A stretch of 64,000 nt of DNA from Shewanella yunxiaonensis (GTDB taxonomy: Bacteria > Pseudomonadota > Gammaproteobacteria > Enterobacterales > Shewanellaceae). The stretch spans positions 2,081,001 through 2,145,000 of the forward strand of contig NZ_CP073587.1 in NCBI RefSeq assembly GCF_018223345.1. The letters run 5' to 3'. A program made the translations under genes and the position numbers. The notes under the pieces were generated by a model. It saw only the letters and a program-made list of their open reading frames with translations. It ran no database searches and was not told where the DNA came from. Shown here piece by piece: positions 39,862-49,062 of this stretch (positions within the stretch are counted from its first letter, which is position 1; each line of letters opens with the position of its first letter).

Positions 39862-39888
39862 AAAAAACGCGCTAGCAGCGCGTTTTTT
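39862..39888 (-). terminator. Terminator downstream of prc
   Basis: Perfect 12-bp stem, AAAAAACGCGCT (39862-39873) and AGCGCGTTTTTT (39877-39888), with an AGC loop. It is 12 bp past the prc stop, with T-run on the minus strand. Confidence 0.92.
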
Positions 39889-39900
39889 CTTTAGTAGAAA

Positions 39901-41970
39901 TCAATGAAGCTGTTTGGTGGCGCCTTTTTCGTAGTCCACCATGTCGAGCGTAACATCTACCGCTTCGTTGAGGAAGGTGTCCGGTTCAGCGATTTTCTTC
40001 TCTTCCTCACTAACACCATCCTCATCTTCTAGCGATTTCAATGGCTTAAGGCCATGTACCTGACGCCGTTCATTCAATCGGGCTAATGCTTTTGCATCTT
40101 CTTGGTCACGGTCTTTCAAACGTTCGCTCTCAACCAGAGACACACTTTTCTCTTTATGATGCTGCTTGAATTCCTTGATATCATCCAGGATATAGCCGAA
40201 TTCAACACTATTCTTAACGCGCTGCTCATGGCGCTGTTCAAGACTGGCGATCATCGGTTTAGTCACTTCATTTAACGGCTGATAGTCCGCTGGTGGTACC
40301 TGATCCCAAGGTAAGGCATTATCTTCTTCAGACTCACCATACTCGCCGGGTTCTAATGCACTTGGGAACGGAATATCTGGCGTAACCCCTTTCCGTTGAG
40401 TGCTGCCCCCATTGATACGGTAGAACTTCGCTATAGTATACTGTACATGGCCCAGCGGCTTGTCATACATATCGTAAATACGTTCAAGACCACGGTGTTG
40501 CTGCACAGTACCTTTACCAAAGGTAGATTCGCCAACAATCAGCGCACGACCATAATCCTGCAATGCTGCTGCAAAAATCTCTGAGGCTGAGGCGGAGTAA
40601 CGATCAACTAAGAGCGTTAAAGGCCCGGCGTAATAGGTTTTGCCATCATTGTCACTGTTTTCACTAATCCGACCGTTAGCGTCGCGGATCTGCACCACTG
40701 GACCTTGATCAATAAATAATCCGGTCATCAGGGTCGCTTCAGTCAGCGCTCCACCACCATTGCCGCGCAGGTCAATGACAATGCCTTCTACATTATCAGC
40801 CTTCAATTTTTGCAATTCATTGGCGACATCGTTGGACAAATTCATGTAGAAGCCAGGAACAGTAATGACACCTATCTTACGATGGGCATAAGGACCGGTT
40901 TCAGGCTCAATGACTTTTGACGCTGCTGCACGATCTTCCAAACGGATTTTATCGCGTGTCACGGTGACCAAAAATGGCTTGGCATTCGAGCCTCCTTTCT
41001 TCGGCAACACCTGTAAAGTGACTTTGCTGCCTTTAGGCCCTTTAATCAGCTCTACCACATCGTCAAGACGCCAACCAATCACATCAACAATTTCGCCATT
41101 ATCCTGGCCGACACCGACAATCTTATCGTCAACGGCTAACTTACCACTCAGAGCAGCTGGGCCTCCGGCGACAAGACTTTTAATAATGGTATAATCGTCT
41201 TCCATCTGTAATACAGCACCGATACCTTCAAGGCTGAGATTCATTTCCATCTCAAAGCGTTCGGCATTACGTGGTGACAGATAGCTTGTATGCGGTTCGA
41301 TAGAACGGGCAAAAGCGTTCATCACCCCCTGGAAAACATCTTCGCTGTTGGTCTGCTTCATCCGTTTGATGGCATTGTTATAACGTTTGCCAAGAATATC
41401 GACTGTCTCAGGCCAGGTTTTGCCGGTTAACTTGAGACTCAACGCATCATATTTAACACGTTCACGCCATAACTCATTCAGTTCAGATTCTGTTGTCGCC
41501 CATGGTGCGTCTTTGCGATCAAACACATATTTGTCACCAGGTACATCAAAATTCATCGGTTTATCTTTATCGAGTAAACTCAGCGCGTAGGCAAAACGTT
41601 CATAACTACGTTGCTGCACCAGATGAAACATCTTGTATGCGGGTTCTAATTCGCCACTTTTTATCATGTCATCAAATTGGGTGGCGTATGGCTGCATACT
41701 GTCTACATCACTCTGCAACAGTATGTTGCGACGATAATCCAGCTGCTCTAAAAAACGATTAAAGATCTTTTTTGAAAAGGCATCGTCAAGTTCGATACGA
41801 TGGTAATGGGAACGAGTAAACAGTCCAGCCACACGCTTGCTGGTAACCTGATGTTGTGGTTCCTGATGTAAATCGGGCAACTCGCTGACAGGAATTGTCG
41901 GTGATATAGCAAACGCCGGGGTTCCCAACAGCATACTGACCAGTGACGCTGCTATAATAATCTTTCGCAT
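39901..41970 (-). CDS. prc: Carboxy-terminal (tail-specific) processing protease Prc
   Basis: Periplasmic S41 serine protease (689 residues) that degrades or trims proteins from hydrophobic C-termini, including FtsI processing and MepS turnover in E. coli. It has a signal peptide (ending TPAFA), a PDZ domain around 245-330, and the Ser/Lys dyad in RYSASASEIF (Ser about 461) and FGKGTVQ (Lys about 486), 25 residues apart as in E. coli. The C-terminus is highly charged. The start is ATG 41970, just after an in-frame TTG; GGAG is upstream. It lies 40 bp downstream of proQ, as in E. coli. Confidence 0.96.
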   Translation of the reverse strand: MRKIIIAASLVSMLLGTPAFAISPTIPVSELPDLHQEPQHQVTSKRVAGLFTRSHYHRIELDDAFSKKIFNRFLEQLDYRRNILLQSDVDSMQPYATQFDDMIKSGELEPAYKMFHLVQQRSYERFAYALSLLDKDKPMNFDVPGDKYVFDRKDAPWATTESELNELWRERVKYDALSLKLTGKTWPETVDILGKRYNNAIKRMKQTNSEDVFQGVMNAFARSIEPHTSYLSPRNAERFEMEMNLSLEGIGAVLQMEDDYTIIKSLVAGGPAALSGKLAVDDKIVGVGQDNGEIVDVIGWRLDDVVELIKGPKGSKVTLQVLPKKGGSNAKPFLVTVTRDKIRLEDRAAASKVIEPETGPYAHRKIGVITVPGFYMNLSNDVANELQKLKADNVEGIVIDLRGNGGGALTEATLMTGLFIDQGPVVQIRDANGRISENSDNDGKTYYAGPLTLLVDRYSASASEIFAAALQDYGRALIVGESTFGKGTVQQHRGLERIYDMYDKPLGHVQYTIAKFYRINGGSTQRKGVTPDIPFPSALEPGEYGESEEDNALPWDQVPPADYQPLNEVTKPMIASLEQRHEQRVKNSVEFGYILDDIKEFKQHHKEKSVSLVESERLKDRDQEDAKALARLNERRQVHGLKPLKSLEDEDGVSEEEKKIAEPDTFLNEAVDVTLDMVDYEKGATKQLH

Positions 41971-42010
41971 CAGCAAGTTACTCCTTTATCTTTACTTGGT
42001 TTTGGGCACA

Positions 42011-42679
42011 CTACAGCAGTATATGCTCTGCGTGTACCTTGACAGTCAAACCTGAATCCAGCTGAACATGAACATCTTCTTTATTAATGTTCTGAATGAC
42101 GCCACTCACCGGGTTAACACCCAGTTTGACATTCACTCGCTGTCCTGGGTTCAACTTTGACAGTGTAGCTGGTGCAAGTTTAACCGCAGGCTGGGCAGCC
42201 TGGGGGCGTGGAGCAGACTTGGGAATAGCGACTTTTTTGCTATCCGCATGCGGTTTACGACGCATCTTAGCTTTCGCTGGTCGAGCAGCTTTGTCTTCCT
42301 CGGCCGCCACCTTACCTTCTGCTTTTGCGGTTTCAACACGTTTGGCTTTCGCTTTTTCCTGACTCTCTTTTAGAGTAGCCCGGGCGTGCTCAACATGTTC
42401 AGCTTCCAATTCTCCGCAGGGATTACCATCCAGATCTACCCGCTGCGCACCTTCCTTGAGAGACTTCAGATAACGCCAACTATTGGTATAACGCCGCAGG
42501 GCAACACGTAGTTGGGTTTTACTGACTCTGGAATCGTTGGCCAACCTTTCTGCCAAATCCTGAAACAGCCCGATTTTAAGTGGTTTGGCTTCACCTTCAG
42601 CAATAAAACATAAAGGAAAGGTTTCATACAAATACGCCAGAATGGCATTGGTGTCGGTCAACTTTTCTGTTGATTCCAT
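42011..42679 (-). CDS. proQ: RNA chaperone ProQ
   Basis: ProQ/FinO-family RNA-binding protein (222 residues) that binds structured sRNAs and mRNA 3' ends. It has a conserved N-terminal FinO-like domain (about 1-115, with [15 protein letters not shown] and [18 protein letters not shown]), a Lys/Ala-rich basic linker and a C-terminal Tudor-like domain ([12 protein letters not shown]...). The ATG at 42679 follows GGAAGTAAT; a start at 42712 would add 11 unconserved residues. Upstream neighbour of prc. Confidence 0.96.
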   Translation of the reverse strand: MESTEKLTDTNAILAYLYETFPLCFIAEGEAKPLKIGLFQDLAERLANDSRVSKTQLRVALRRYTNSWRYLKSLKEGAQRVDLDGNPCGELEAEHVEHARATLKESQEKAKAKRVETAKAEGKVAAEEDKAARPAKAKMRRKPHADSKKVAIPKSAPRPQAAQPAVKLAPATLSKLNPGQRVNVKLGVNPVSGVIQNINKEDVHVQLDSGLTVKVHAEHILL

Positions 42680-42914
42680 ATTACTTCCACGAATTACAGG
42701 GGACTCAGGCATCGCTGGGCCTGGTCGTTAGTTCTTTTTATCCCGGAGGACAACCTACAAATTAGCACGCCTTCAGCATTTACCAAAGGGGTGGTTAACC
42801 TTAACAATTGTAATGCGTTATTGCCAAGATGATTAACCTTCGTGCATTTAAGCGGCCTATTATAAGCCGCGGCGCACCGAATGCGACTATCAAATGCACA
42901 AAATCGCACGGCTT

Positions 42915-43373
42915 TTAAGCAAACAAGCAACTTTCGAAGGTCTTTACCAACATTTCCAAGCCCTGTTGATCGTCTTTATCAAACCGAGCGAACAAGGGGC
43001 TATCAATATCCAGTACCGCCACAACCTGTTGGTCACTTCTAACCGGCACCACAATTTCAGAATTACTGGCGGAATCACATGCGATATGGCCAGCGAATTG
43101 ATGAACATCAGCCACCAACTGAGTAATGTCTGTTGCCGCCGCAGTTCCACAGACCCCTTTTCCCAATGGGATCCGAGTACACGCCACTTTACCTTGAAAT
43201 GGGCCCAGGACTAATTGGTCGCCTTTCATAAGATAAAAACCGACCCAGTTAAGGTCGTTCAGGTGTTCATTGAGTAATGCGGAAAAGTTGGCCATACCGG
43301 CGATTAAATCGGTTTCGCCTTCAAGTAGCGCGGCCGCTTGTCGGTTAAGCGTGTCGTAAAACTGCGGTTTCAT
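42915..43373 (-). CDS. msrC: Free methionine-(R)-sulfoxide reductase (GAF-domain)
   Basis: A 152-residue GAF-domain enzyme (YebR/MsrC) that reduces free methionine-R-sulfoxide with thioredoxin. The three redox cysteines C65, C75 and C99 have exactly the spacing (10 and 24) of E. coli C84, C94 and C118. The neighbourhood prc-proQ-msrC is also as in E. coli. Downstream of yebG by 14 bp, so it may share the SOS promoter. Preceding proQ by 235 bp, without a clear terminator between. Confidence 0.95.
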   Translation of the reverse strand: MKPQFYDTLNRQAAALLEGETDLIAGMANFSALLNEHLNDLNWVGFYLMKGDQLVLGPFQGKVACTRIPLGKGVCGTAAATDITQLVADVHQFAGHIACDSASNSEIVVPVRSDQQVVAVLDIDSPLFARFDKDDQQGLEMLVKTFESCLFA

Positions 43374-43387
43374 GCAACATTCCTGAA

Positions 43388-43669
43388 TTAAACATCATCA
43401 ACTTTCTTTTTCGGTGTTTTGGCCACAGGGTCAGTTTTGACCGGAGCGCCTTTAAGTAACGAAGCCAGCGTATCTTTATTGGCTGCCATATAAAAAGCAA
43501 GTTTTTCTGCCGCTGTATCATCAATTGTTGCTTCACTGGCCTGAATAAAGGGTAACAGATTATCTGCAATGTCGAGCATCCTGTCATAAGCATCAGCTTC
43601 CTTCTTGGAAGTAAACGTCATCTTTTCCACCCCTTCTCTGACCACAACAAACTGGGTAATTACCGCCAT
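43388..43669 (-). CDS. yebG: YebG, DNA-damage-inducible protein
   Basis: A 93-residue YebG homologue, an SOS-regulon protein of unknown biochemical role. The signature REGVEKMTFTSKKEADAYDR matches the E. coli protein closely, followed by an acidic helical middle and a Lys-rich tail. The ATG at 43669 has GAGGAAG directly upstream. The LexA box at 43683-43698 lies 14 bp upstream of this start, so LexA repression is expected. msrC follows 14 bp downstream. Confidence 0.93.
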   Translation of the reverse strand: MAVITQFVVVREGVEKMTFTSKKEADAYDRMLDIADNLLPFIQASEATIDDTAAEKLAFYMAANKDTLASLLKGAPVKTDPVAKTPKKKVDDV

Positions 43670-43682
43670 GATCTTCCTCACA

Positions 43683-43698
43683 CTGTGTAAATATACAG
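43683..43698. promoter_or_regulatory. LexA (SOS) box upstream of yebG
   Basis: CTGT-N8-ACAG, read as CTGTGTAAATATACAG, flanked by CA and TA. This fits the gammaproteobacterial LexA consensus CTGT(N8)ACAG with an A/T-rich centre. It sits between yebG (-) and letA (+), 14 bp from the yebG ATG. Confidence 0.92.
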
Positions 43699-43801
43699 TA
43701 CCAATCGTGACATAATTTCATCCACAGATGCAAGAAGTTCTCGGTATCTGCTAACATCCCGACAGTACCCTTTGTACAGACAACTAATTAAGTTCTCCAT
43801 T

Positions 43802-44485
43802 ATGCGCATGGACACTAGGGGGAATGACGATTCCCCGTCCCATTATAATCGCAATTCTGCCTCACCTAATTGTGCGCTTGTGCTTTGCCGTGCCTGTGAT
43901 TTGGCCGTAAGCCGCCGTGCACTACCCTCTGGCGTGCGCGCGATATGCCCGCGTTGTAAGACACCACTTTACGATACGCCTTACTGTGCGATTGATGGGG
44001 TGTTGGCAATGTGTATTGCGGCGTTGATTCTCTACATTCCCGCCATGCTATTGCCAGTACTAGAGATGCATTTTATTGGCAGTGTCCGCACCACTACCGT
44101 GTGGCAAGGCGCCTTAGCTGTTGCCGATCAAGGCTATTGGGTAGTGGGGCTCGCCGTGTTGATTGGCGCGGTAGTCGGGCCTGGATTATTGATCACCTCA
44201 ATATTCGCACAAATGCTGATTATCAAAACTCACTATTACCGTCGGCCGAGTGGCCGTCGAATACTGGTAGTGTTATTGCGCTATCACAAGCTGTTATCCC
44301 AGCTGTCGATGCTAGAAATCTATGTTATTAGTTTTCTCGTGACTTCATTCCAACTGTCTGATTTTGCAGATGTCTATTTTGGTATGGGCACATTCTGCTT
44401 TACTATGTTGTTCTTGATCGTGCTGTTTATGTTAAGGGAATACAAGTTGGAGCACATGTGGGGTTATCTGAATGAATTCGAATAA
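43802..44485 (+). CDS. LetA/PqiA-domain membrane protein, N-terminal half of split LetA
   Basis: First of two consecutive PqiA-domain proteins, 227 residues from the ATG at 43802 (alternatives: TTG 43772, ATG 43808). A zinc-ribbon-like pair CRAC...CPRC (C29/C32, C49/C52) is followed by about four membrane spans. E. coli LetA (YebS, 427 residues) has two such modules in one chain; here they are separate genes with a 14-nt overlap. Together with LetB they form a lipid-transport system between the inner and outer membranes. No clear ribosome-binding site. It is divergent from yebG. Confidence 0.88.
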   Translation: MRMDTRGNDDSPSHYNRNSASPNCALVLCRACDLAVSRRALPSGVRAICPRCKTPLYDTPYCAIDGVLAMCIAALILYIPAMLLPVLEMHFIGSVRTTTVWQGALAVADQGYWVVGLAVLIGAVVGPGLLITSIFAQMLIIKTHYYRRPSGRRILVVLLRYHKLLSQLSMLEIYVISFLVTSFQLSDFADVYFGMGTFCFTMLFLIVLFMLREYKLEHMWGYLNEFE

Positions 44486-45095
44486 CAACATTCAAGGCAA
44501 AGATATTGGCTTATGTAGCTGTCACGATTGTGGGCAACTTAACAATGCTGCTGAAAGTTATTGTTTGCGCTGTGGTGCCAAATTGCAGTTGCGTGACTTC
44601 AGTAGTTTGCAACGTAGTTGGGCACTCTTGATCACTGCGGCCATCTTGTTAATTCCGGCTAATGTATATCCCATTACAACACTCACGAAAAGTGGGCGGG
44701 TTACTCATGACACCATTTTTTCTGGGATCCTGCGACTGGTCCATTCAGATATGCTGCCGATCGCGATTATCGTGTTCACGGCCAGTATTCTGGTACCTTG
44801 GTTGAAAATTATTGGCCTCGGTATCTATTTGTCAGCCATCAGTTTTAATCTCAAATTTTCCAAAACCAAACTGATGGTGGGATTTCACTTAATTGAATGG
44901 ATTGGCCGTTGGTCAATGCTCGATCTGTTTGTTATTTCGTTAACTGTCGCACTGGTGAATATGGGCCAGATACTCGATGCTAAGCCTGCGCCTGCTGCGA
45001 CAGCGTTTGCGCTAGTTATTTTGTTTACTCAGGTGTCCGCAAAAGTGCTGGATACTCGTCTGCTATGGGATCAGCTGGAAAAGCAAGATGAATGA
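44472..45095 (+). CDS. LetA/PqiA-domain membrane protein, C-terminal half of split LetA
   Basis: Second PqiA module (207 residues): cysteines C15, C17, C20, C31 and C34 form a rubredoxin-like zinc ribbon, followed by about four spans. It corresponds to the second half of E. coli LetA. The ATG overlaps the end of the first module by 14 nt, and its own end overlaps letB by 8 nt, so translation is probably coupled through all three. The split is not an obvious sequencing frameshift, because each half has its own start and cysteine ribbon. Confidence 0.88.
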   Translation: MNSNNNIQGKDIGLCSCHDCGQLNNAAESYCLRCGAKLQLRDFSSLQRSWALLITAAILLIPANVYPITTLTKSGRVTHDTIFSGILRLVHSDMLPIAIIVFTASILVPWLKIIGLGIYLSAISFNLKFSKTKLMVGFHLIEWIGRWSMLDLFVISLTVALVNMGQILDAKPAPAATAFALVILFTQVSAKVLDTRLLWDQLEKQDE

Positions 45096-47706
45096 ATTTG
45101 AACAACCCCAAGTGGTGCGAAAAAAACTATTTTCCCCAGTATGGCTGCTGCCGTTAATTGCGTTGGCACTGGGAGCCTGGCTAGGTATTAAAAGTATTCG
45201 CGAATCAGGTATTGATGTGCGCATCCATTTCCCCAGCGCCACAGGTATTGATATCGGCAAAACACTGGTGCGTTATCAAGGCCTGAATGTGGGCAAAGTG
45301 GTGGACGTATCCATTGATGACGAACTGAAAGGCGTTAACGTCGATCTGTTGATGGATTACCGAGCACAACCGCTACTCAGAGACAACAGTAAATTCTGGT
45401 TGGTAACCCCCAAAGCCTCCATCACCGGGGTGGAAGGACTGGATGCTTTGTTTTCAGGGAACTATATCGGTTTATTACCCGGCGATGGTGACTTTCGAGA
45501 TCATTTTGAAGCTGCGCAGGAAGCCCCCCCCGTTTTGCCAGGCAACGATGGCCTGGTGGTGGAATTAAGTGCAGAAAAGTTAGGCTCATTAGATGTGGGC
45601 TCACCCGTATTCTATCGGCAGATCCCGGTGGGTGAAGTGGTGAGTTATCGCCTTGACCCACAACATAAAGTATTACTGAAAGCCTATATCCAGAAGCAAT
45701 ATGCATCACTGGTTCGTAAAGATTCGCACTTCTGGAACGTTTCTGGCGTTCAAATTGATGCGTCTTTATCCGGTATCAAGGTGAATACTGCAAGCCTGGC
45801 ATCATTGATTGCGGGTGGGATCAACTTCAGTTCACCAACGAATTCACCTGAAGCAGAAGCGAATCAAGGCTACAAACTGTATGCGAGTCAACAAGAAGCC
45901 AATGGTGGTGTCCGCTTCGTGCTGACGGCCACCGATGCTGATGGGATAAAACGCGGGACAGATATTGTCTACCGCGGCGTCATGGTGGGCGAAGTTGAAA
46001 ACGTAGTTGCCGATAAAAATACCGTGGCCATCCATACGCGTCTGGATGCTCCCTACTCCGAATTATTAGGTAGTGACGCCCAATTCTGGCGCGAAGGCGC
46101 AGATATCTCGTTGAGTGGCATCAAACATGCCGGTCGGTTAGTGAGCGGCGATATCATTCAGTTTTTGCCGGGGAGTGGCAGTCCGAAAGATCATTACTCT
46201 TTGGCAAGTAGCGCACCTAAAATCGATAGCGATAGACCAATACAGCTGACGCTGACCGCAAGCGAAAACCCCGGCGTCAGTCGTGGCGCAGAAATTCGCT
46301 ATCGACAAGTGAAAATTGGTGAAATAACTGAAGTACGGTTAGCGGACGATTTTAATGCCGTGCTATATCGCGCCGAGATCTTACCTGAGTTTAAGTCGCT
46401 GTTAAGCAAAGGCAGCGATTTTATTGCTGAAGCCGCCTTAGACTTCCAAGCGTCACTTGATGGTGTTCAATTAAAAAGTGGCGATCTGACCACATTGACA
46501 AAAGGTGCGGTCAGTTTACATCGTAGCGCCAGTAAAAAGGCGTTAGATTTGACAAAAGCGATCCCGCTATTTGCATCGACATCAACCGCCAATGATTACT
46601 ATCGGCAAGGACAAAAGATTAAATGGACGCTTTATAGTGATAATGCAGCGTCTGTCGCCAGTGGCTCACCGATCTATTACAAAAAAATGCAAATAGGATC
46701 GGTATCAGCGGTTGACTGGCAGGCCAAAACTGACCGTTTTGCCATAACGTTGGCGGTGGACAGTACCTTCGCACCACTGCTAAAAAGTCACGTCGTCTTC
46801 TGGCAGAATGCCGCCCTCTCTGTTGATGCCAGCTTAAGCGGTATCAAAATGGAAATGGCGCCTTTAAAAGGCGTTATCAAAGGCAGTATCTCGCTGGCGA
46901 AAATTGACGCTGACGATGTTGATAGCCAACAACTTTACGCCTCAGAAAGCTTGGCGGTGAATCAAGCACAAGCGATTAGCTTGATACTGCCTACTGAAGC
47001 CGCACTCAAATCTGGTGCAGCCATCCGATATCAAGGTATGCAAATTGGTGAAGTCACACAAGTTGTGCTTGATGCCAATCTGCAAAATCTGTCAGCCACA
47101 GCCTATCTCTATGGCCGTTACGCTAACGCGTTTATGCGAACTGATAGCAAGTATCTGCTACAACAAGCGCAAGTGTCTCTAAAAGGTATTGAACACCCAG
47201 AAGCCTTGCTCACCGGTGATTTTATTTCAGCAATGCCCGGACATAGTGACACGCCGAGTACCCGCTTTACCGTGCCGTTAAATAATGACAATTATGCTGC
47301 AGCTGATGCATTGCATATTCAACTGACTCGCCCGTCACTGGGGTCAGTAAAATCCGGGACAGGAATTTTCTTCCGTGGGGTGCAGATTGGTGTAATTACG
47401 GGCTTTCAGTTAACAACGGGGGGTGACGGAGTACTACTTAACGCCAGTATTGCTGCGCGTTACCGTCATTTGCTGAATCAAAGCAGTAAGTTTTATGACC
47501 TTTCCGGAATTAAAGTCGATGTAGGGCTATTCTCCGGGGCGCAGATCGAAACCGGCTCATTGGAAACTATTCTTGCAGGTGGGATCGGTGTGGTAACGGA
47601 GCAGAGTAATCAACAATCAGCCCCCTTGGACAACCGCACTGTCATGCCGATCTTTGCTAAAGCGGAAACCAGTTGGTTACAGTGGCAGCCGAAACTCGAT
47701 AACTAG
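45088..47706 (+). CDS. letB: LetB, seven-MCE-domain envelope tunnel protein
   Basis: Periplasm-spanning MCE protein (YebT/LetB, 872 residues; E. coli 877 with seven MCE domains) that builds a stacked hexameric tunnel for lipids between membranes. An N-terminal membrane anchor is at about 14-35. Seven MCE repeats can be counted, starting near residues 41, 155, 273, 384, 509, 628 and 741, each with a Y/F-R-x-x-x-G-x-V/I core such as VRYQGLNVGKVVDV. It overlaps the LetA C-half gene by 8 nt and ends before a strong terminator. Confidence 0.95.
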   Translation: MNEFEQPQVVRKKLFSPVWLLPLIALALGAWLGIKSIRESGIDVRIHFPSATGIDIGKTLVRYQGLNVGKVVDVSIDDELKGVNVDLLMDYRAQPLLRDNSKFWLVTPKASITGVEGLDALFSGNYIGLLPGDGDFRDHFEAAQEAPPVLPGNDGLVVELSAEKLGSLDVGSPVFYRQIPVGEVVSYRLDPQHKVLLKAYIQKQYASLVRKDSHFWNVSGVQIDASLSGIKVNTASLASLIAGGINFSSPTNSPEAEANQGYKLYASQQEANGGVRFVLTATDADGIKRGTDIVYRGVMVGEVENVVADKNTVAIHTRLDAPYSELLGSDAQFWREGADISLSGIKHAGRLVSGDIIQFLPGSGSPKDHYSLASSAPKIDSDRPIQLTLTASENPGVSRGAEIRYRQVKIGEITEVRLADDFNAVLYRAEILPEFKSLLSKGSDFIAEAALDFQASLDGVQLKSGDLTTLTKGAVSLHRSASKKALDLTKAIPLFASTSTANDYYRQGQKIKWTLYSDNAASVASGSPIYYKKMQIGSVSAVDWQAKTDRFAITLAVDSTFAPLLKSHVVFWQNAALSVDASLSGIKMEMAPLKGVIKGSISLAKIDADDVDSQQLYASESLAVNQAQAISLILPTEAALKSGAAIRYQGMQIGEVTQVVLDANLQNLSATAYLYGRYANAFMRTDSKYLLQQAQVSLKGIEHPEALLTGDFISAMPGHSDTPSTRFTVPLNNDNYAAADALHIQLTRPSLGSVKSGTGIFFRGVQIGVITGFQLTTGGDGVLLNASIAARYRHLLNQSSKFYDLSGIKVDVGLFSGAQIETGSLETILAGGIGVVTEQSNQQSAPLDNRTVMPIFAKAETSWLQWQPKLDN

Positions 47707-47722
47707 CCATAGTCATCGACTG

Positions 47723-47748
47723 AAAAAGGCGTCAATAGACGCCTTTTT
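47723..47748 (+). terminator. Terminator of letAB
   Basis: Perfect 11-bp stem, AAAAAGGCGTC (47723-47733) and GACGCCTTTTT (47738-47748), with an AATA loop. It lies 17 bp after letB, possibly bidirectional for the convergent gene ending at 47766. Confidence 0.92.
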
Positions 47749-47765
47749 CATATCCAATACTCACC

Positions 47766-48992
47766 CTACCCATAAAACCAATAACATACGATTATTGCGC
47801 TGACTATCCCCGCAAAATCCGCCAATAAGCCACAGGCTAAGGCATATCGGCCGTTGCGTATGCCCACCGAACCAAAATACACGGCCAGCACATAGAAAGT
47901 CGTTTCTGTACTGCCCTGAAACACCGAAGCTAGGCGCCCGGCAAAAGAATCCACACCATAATGTGACATCGTTTCCAACATCATCGCTCTGGCGCCGGAA
48001 CCACTGAGAGGTTTCATTAATGCGGTAGGTAAAGCATCAACGAATCGACTATCGAACCCCAACATATTAACCAAGCCCGAGATGCCATTCAGTAAATAAT
48101 CCAAGGCACCAGACGCCCTTAACATTGCGATAGCCAATAACATTGCTAACAAGTATGGAATAAGCTGTATCGCCTGTTCAAAGCCAGACTTGGCTCCTTC
48201 AATAAATTCATCGTAAACCGCCACTTTACGAATAACAGCAATCAACACAAATGAAAAAACCAAGAGCAGCAATACACCGTTACCAACGACTGTTGATACG
48301 CTGCCAATGCGCTCAGCATCTTGATGCAATAACCAGCCAACAACCGCACCTAAAGTACCCAATATCACCGCTGCGTAGGCTGCGACGGTCAAGTTCCACA
48401 ACGGTAAACGTTGTACTAGCGCCACGGCCAATAATCCCGCCAATGAAGATCCTAATGTGGCCAACAAAATCGGCAAAAATACTTCCGCTGGCGCAGCCGC
48501 CCCCTGTTGTGCCCGATATAAAAAGATAGTCACCGGAATTAAGGTCACCGATGAGGTATTGAGTACCAGAAACAGAATTTGAGCGTTGCTGGCGATGCTT
48601 TTAGTAGGATTAAGGCGCTGGAGATCATGCATTGCTTTTAGACCCAGAGGGGTTGCGGCAATATCGAGTCCCAGCATATTGGCGGTAAGATTCATGGTGA
48701 CACTGCCAAATGCCGGGTGTCCTTTGGGAACCTCTGGCATCAATTTACGCAGTAATGGTTCCACCATCCAGGCAATTGCGCTAACCACGCCGGCTTTCTC
48801 GCCCACCCGCATCAGTCCCATCCACAACGTCAACACGCCTATCAGGCCAATGGCAATATTGGCCGCTAACTTGGCACTTTCAAACATAGCGGCGACGGCG
48901 GTACTAACAACTTCCGTATGTCCAGTGAGACATTGCATGGCTAGCGCCGCTGCGGCAATTATAAAAAACAGGCTCCAGACCCGATTCAGCAC
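47766..48992 (-). CDS. Nucleoside recognition/Gate-domain membrane protein, SpmA-SpmB fusion-like
   Basis: A 408-residue polytopic membrane protein with two Gate (nucleoside-recognition) domains, the first with GSVTMNLTANMLGLDIAATPLG (47 % of length apart from the second, LMKPLSGSGARAMM and FQGSTETTFYVLAVYFGSVG). Bacillus has these as the separate spore-maturation proteins SpmA and SpmB; here they are fused. The organism is not a spore former, so the role is unknown (transport or permeability is inferred from the fold). GTG start at 48992 with GGGGTGG upstream. Divergent from rsmF. Confidence 0.85.
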   Translation of the reverse strand: MLNRVWSLFFIIAAAALAMQCLTGHTEVVSTAVAAMFESAKLAANIAIGLIGVLTLWMGLMRVGEKAGVVSAIAWMVEPLLRKLMPEVPKGHPAFGSVTMNLTANMLGLDIAATPLGLKAMHDLQRLNPTKSIASNAQILFLVLNTSSVTLIPVTIFLYRAQQGAAAPAEVFLPILLATLGSSLAGLLAVALVQRLPLWNLTVAAYAAVILGTLGAVVGWLLHQDAERIGSVSTVVGNGVLLLLVFSFVLIAVIRKVAVYDEFIEGAKSGFEQAIQLIPYLLAMLLAIAMLRASGALDYLLNGISGLVNMLGFDSRFVDALPTALMKPLSGSGARAMMLETMSHYGVDSFAGRLASVFQGSTETTFYVLAVYFGSVGIRNGRYALACGLLADFAGIVSAIIVCYWFYG

Positions 48993-49062
48993 AAAACCAC
49001 CCCAAATTTACTTATTCTGCGTGTTATACTTCCGCGCAAAAAGAAAGATTGCTTTTAGTGTT

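Noticed and set aside
42848..42872. GCGGC...GCCGC hairpin upstream of proQ
   Set aside because: Short stem without a T-run on either strand; it overlaps a weak TATAAT-like sequence, but no promoter could be assigned.
48586..49062. 159-codon upstream extension of the rsmF frame
   Set aside because: It lies antisense to the SpmA/SpmB-like gene, has a low-quality composition and lacks family similarity; RsmF family length is met from the ATG at 49063.
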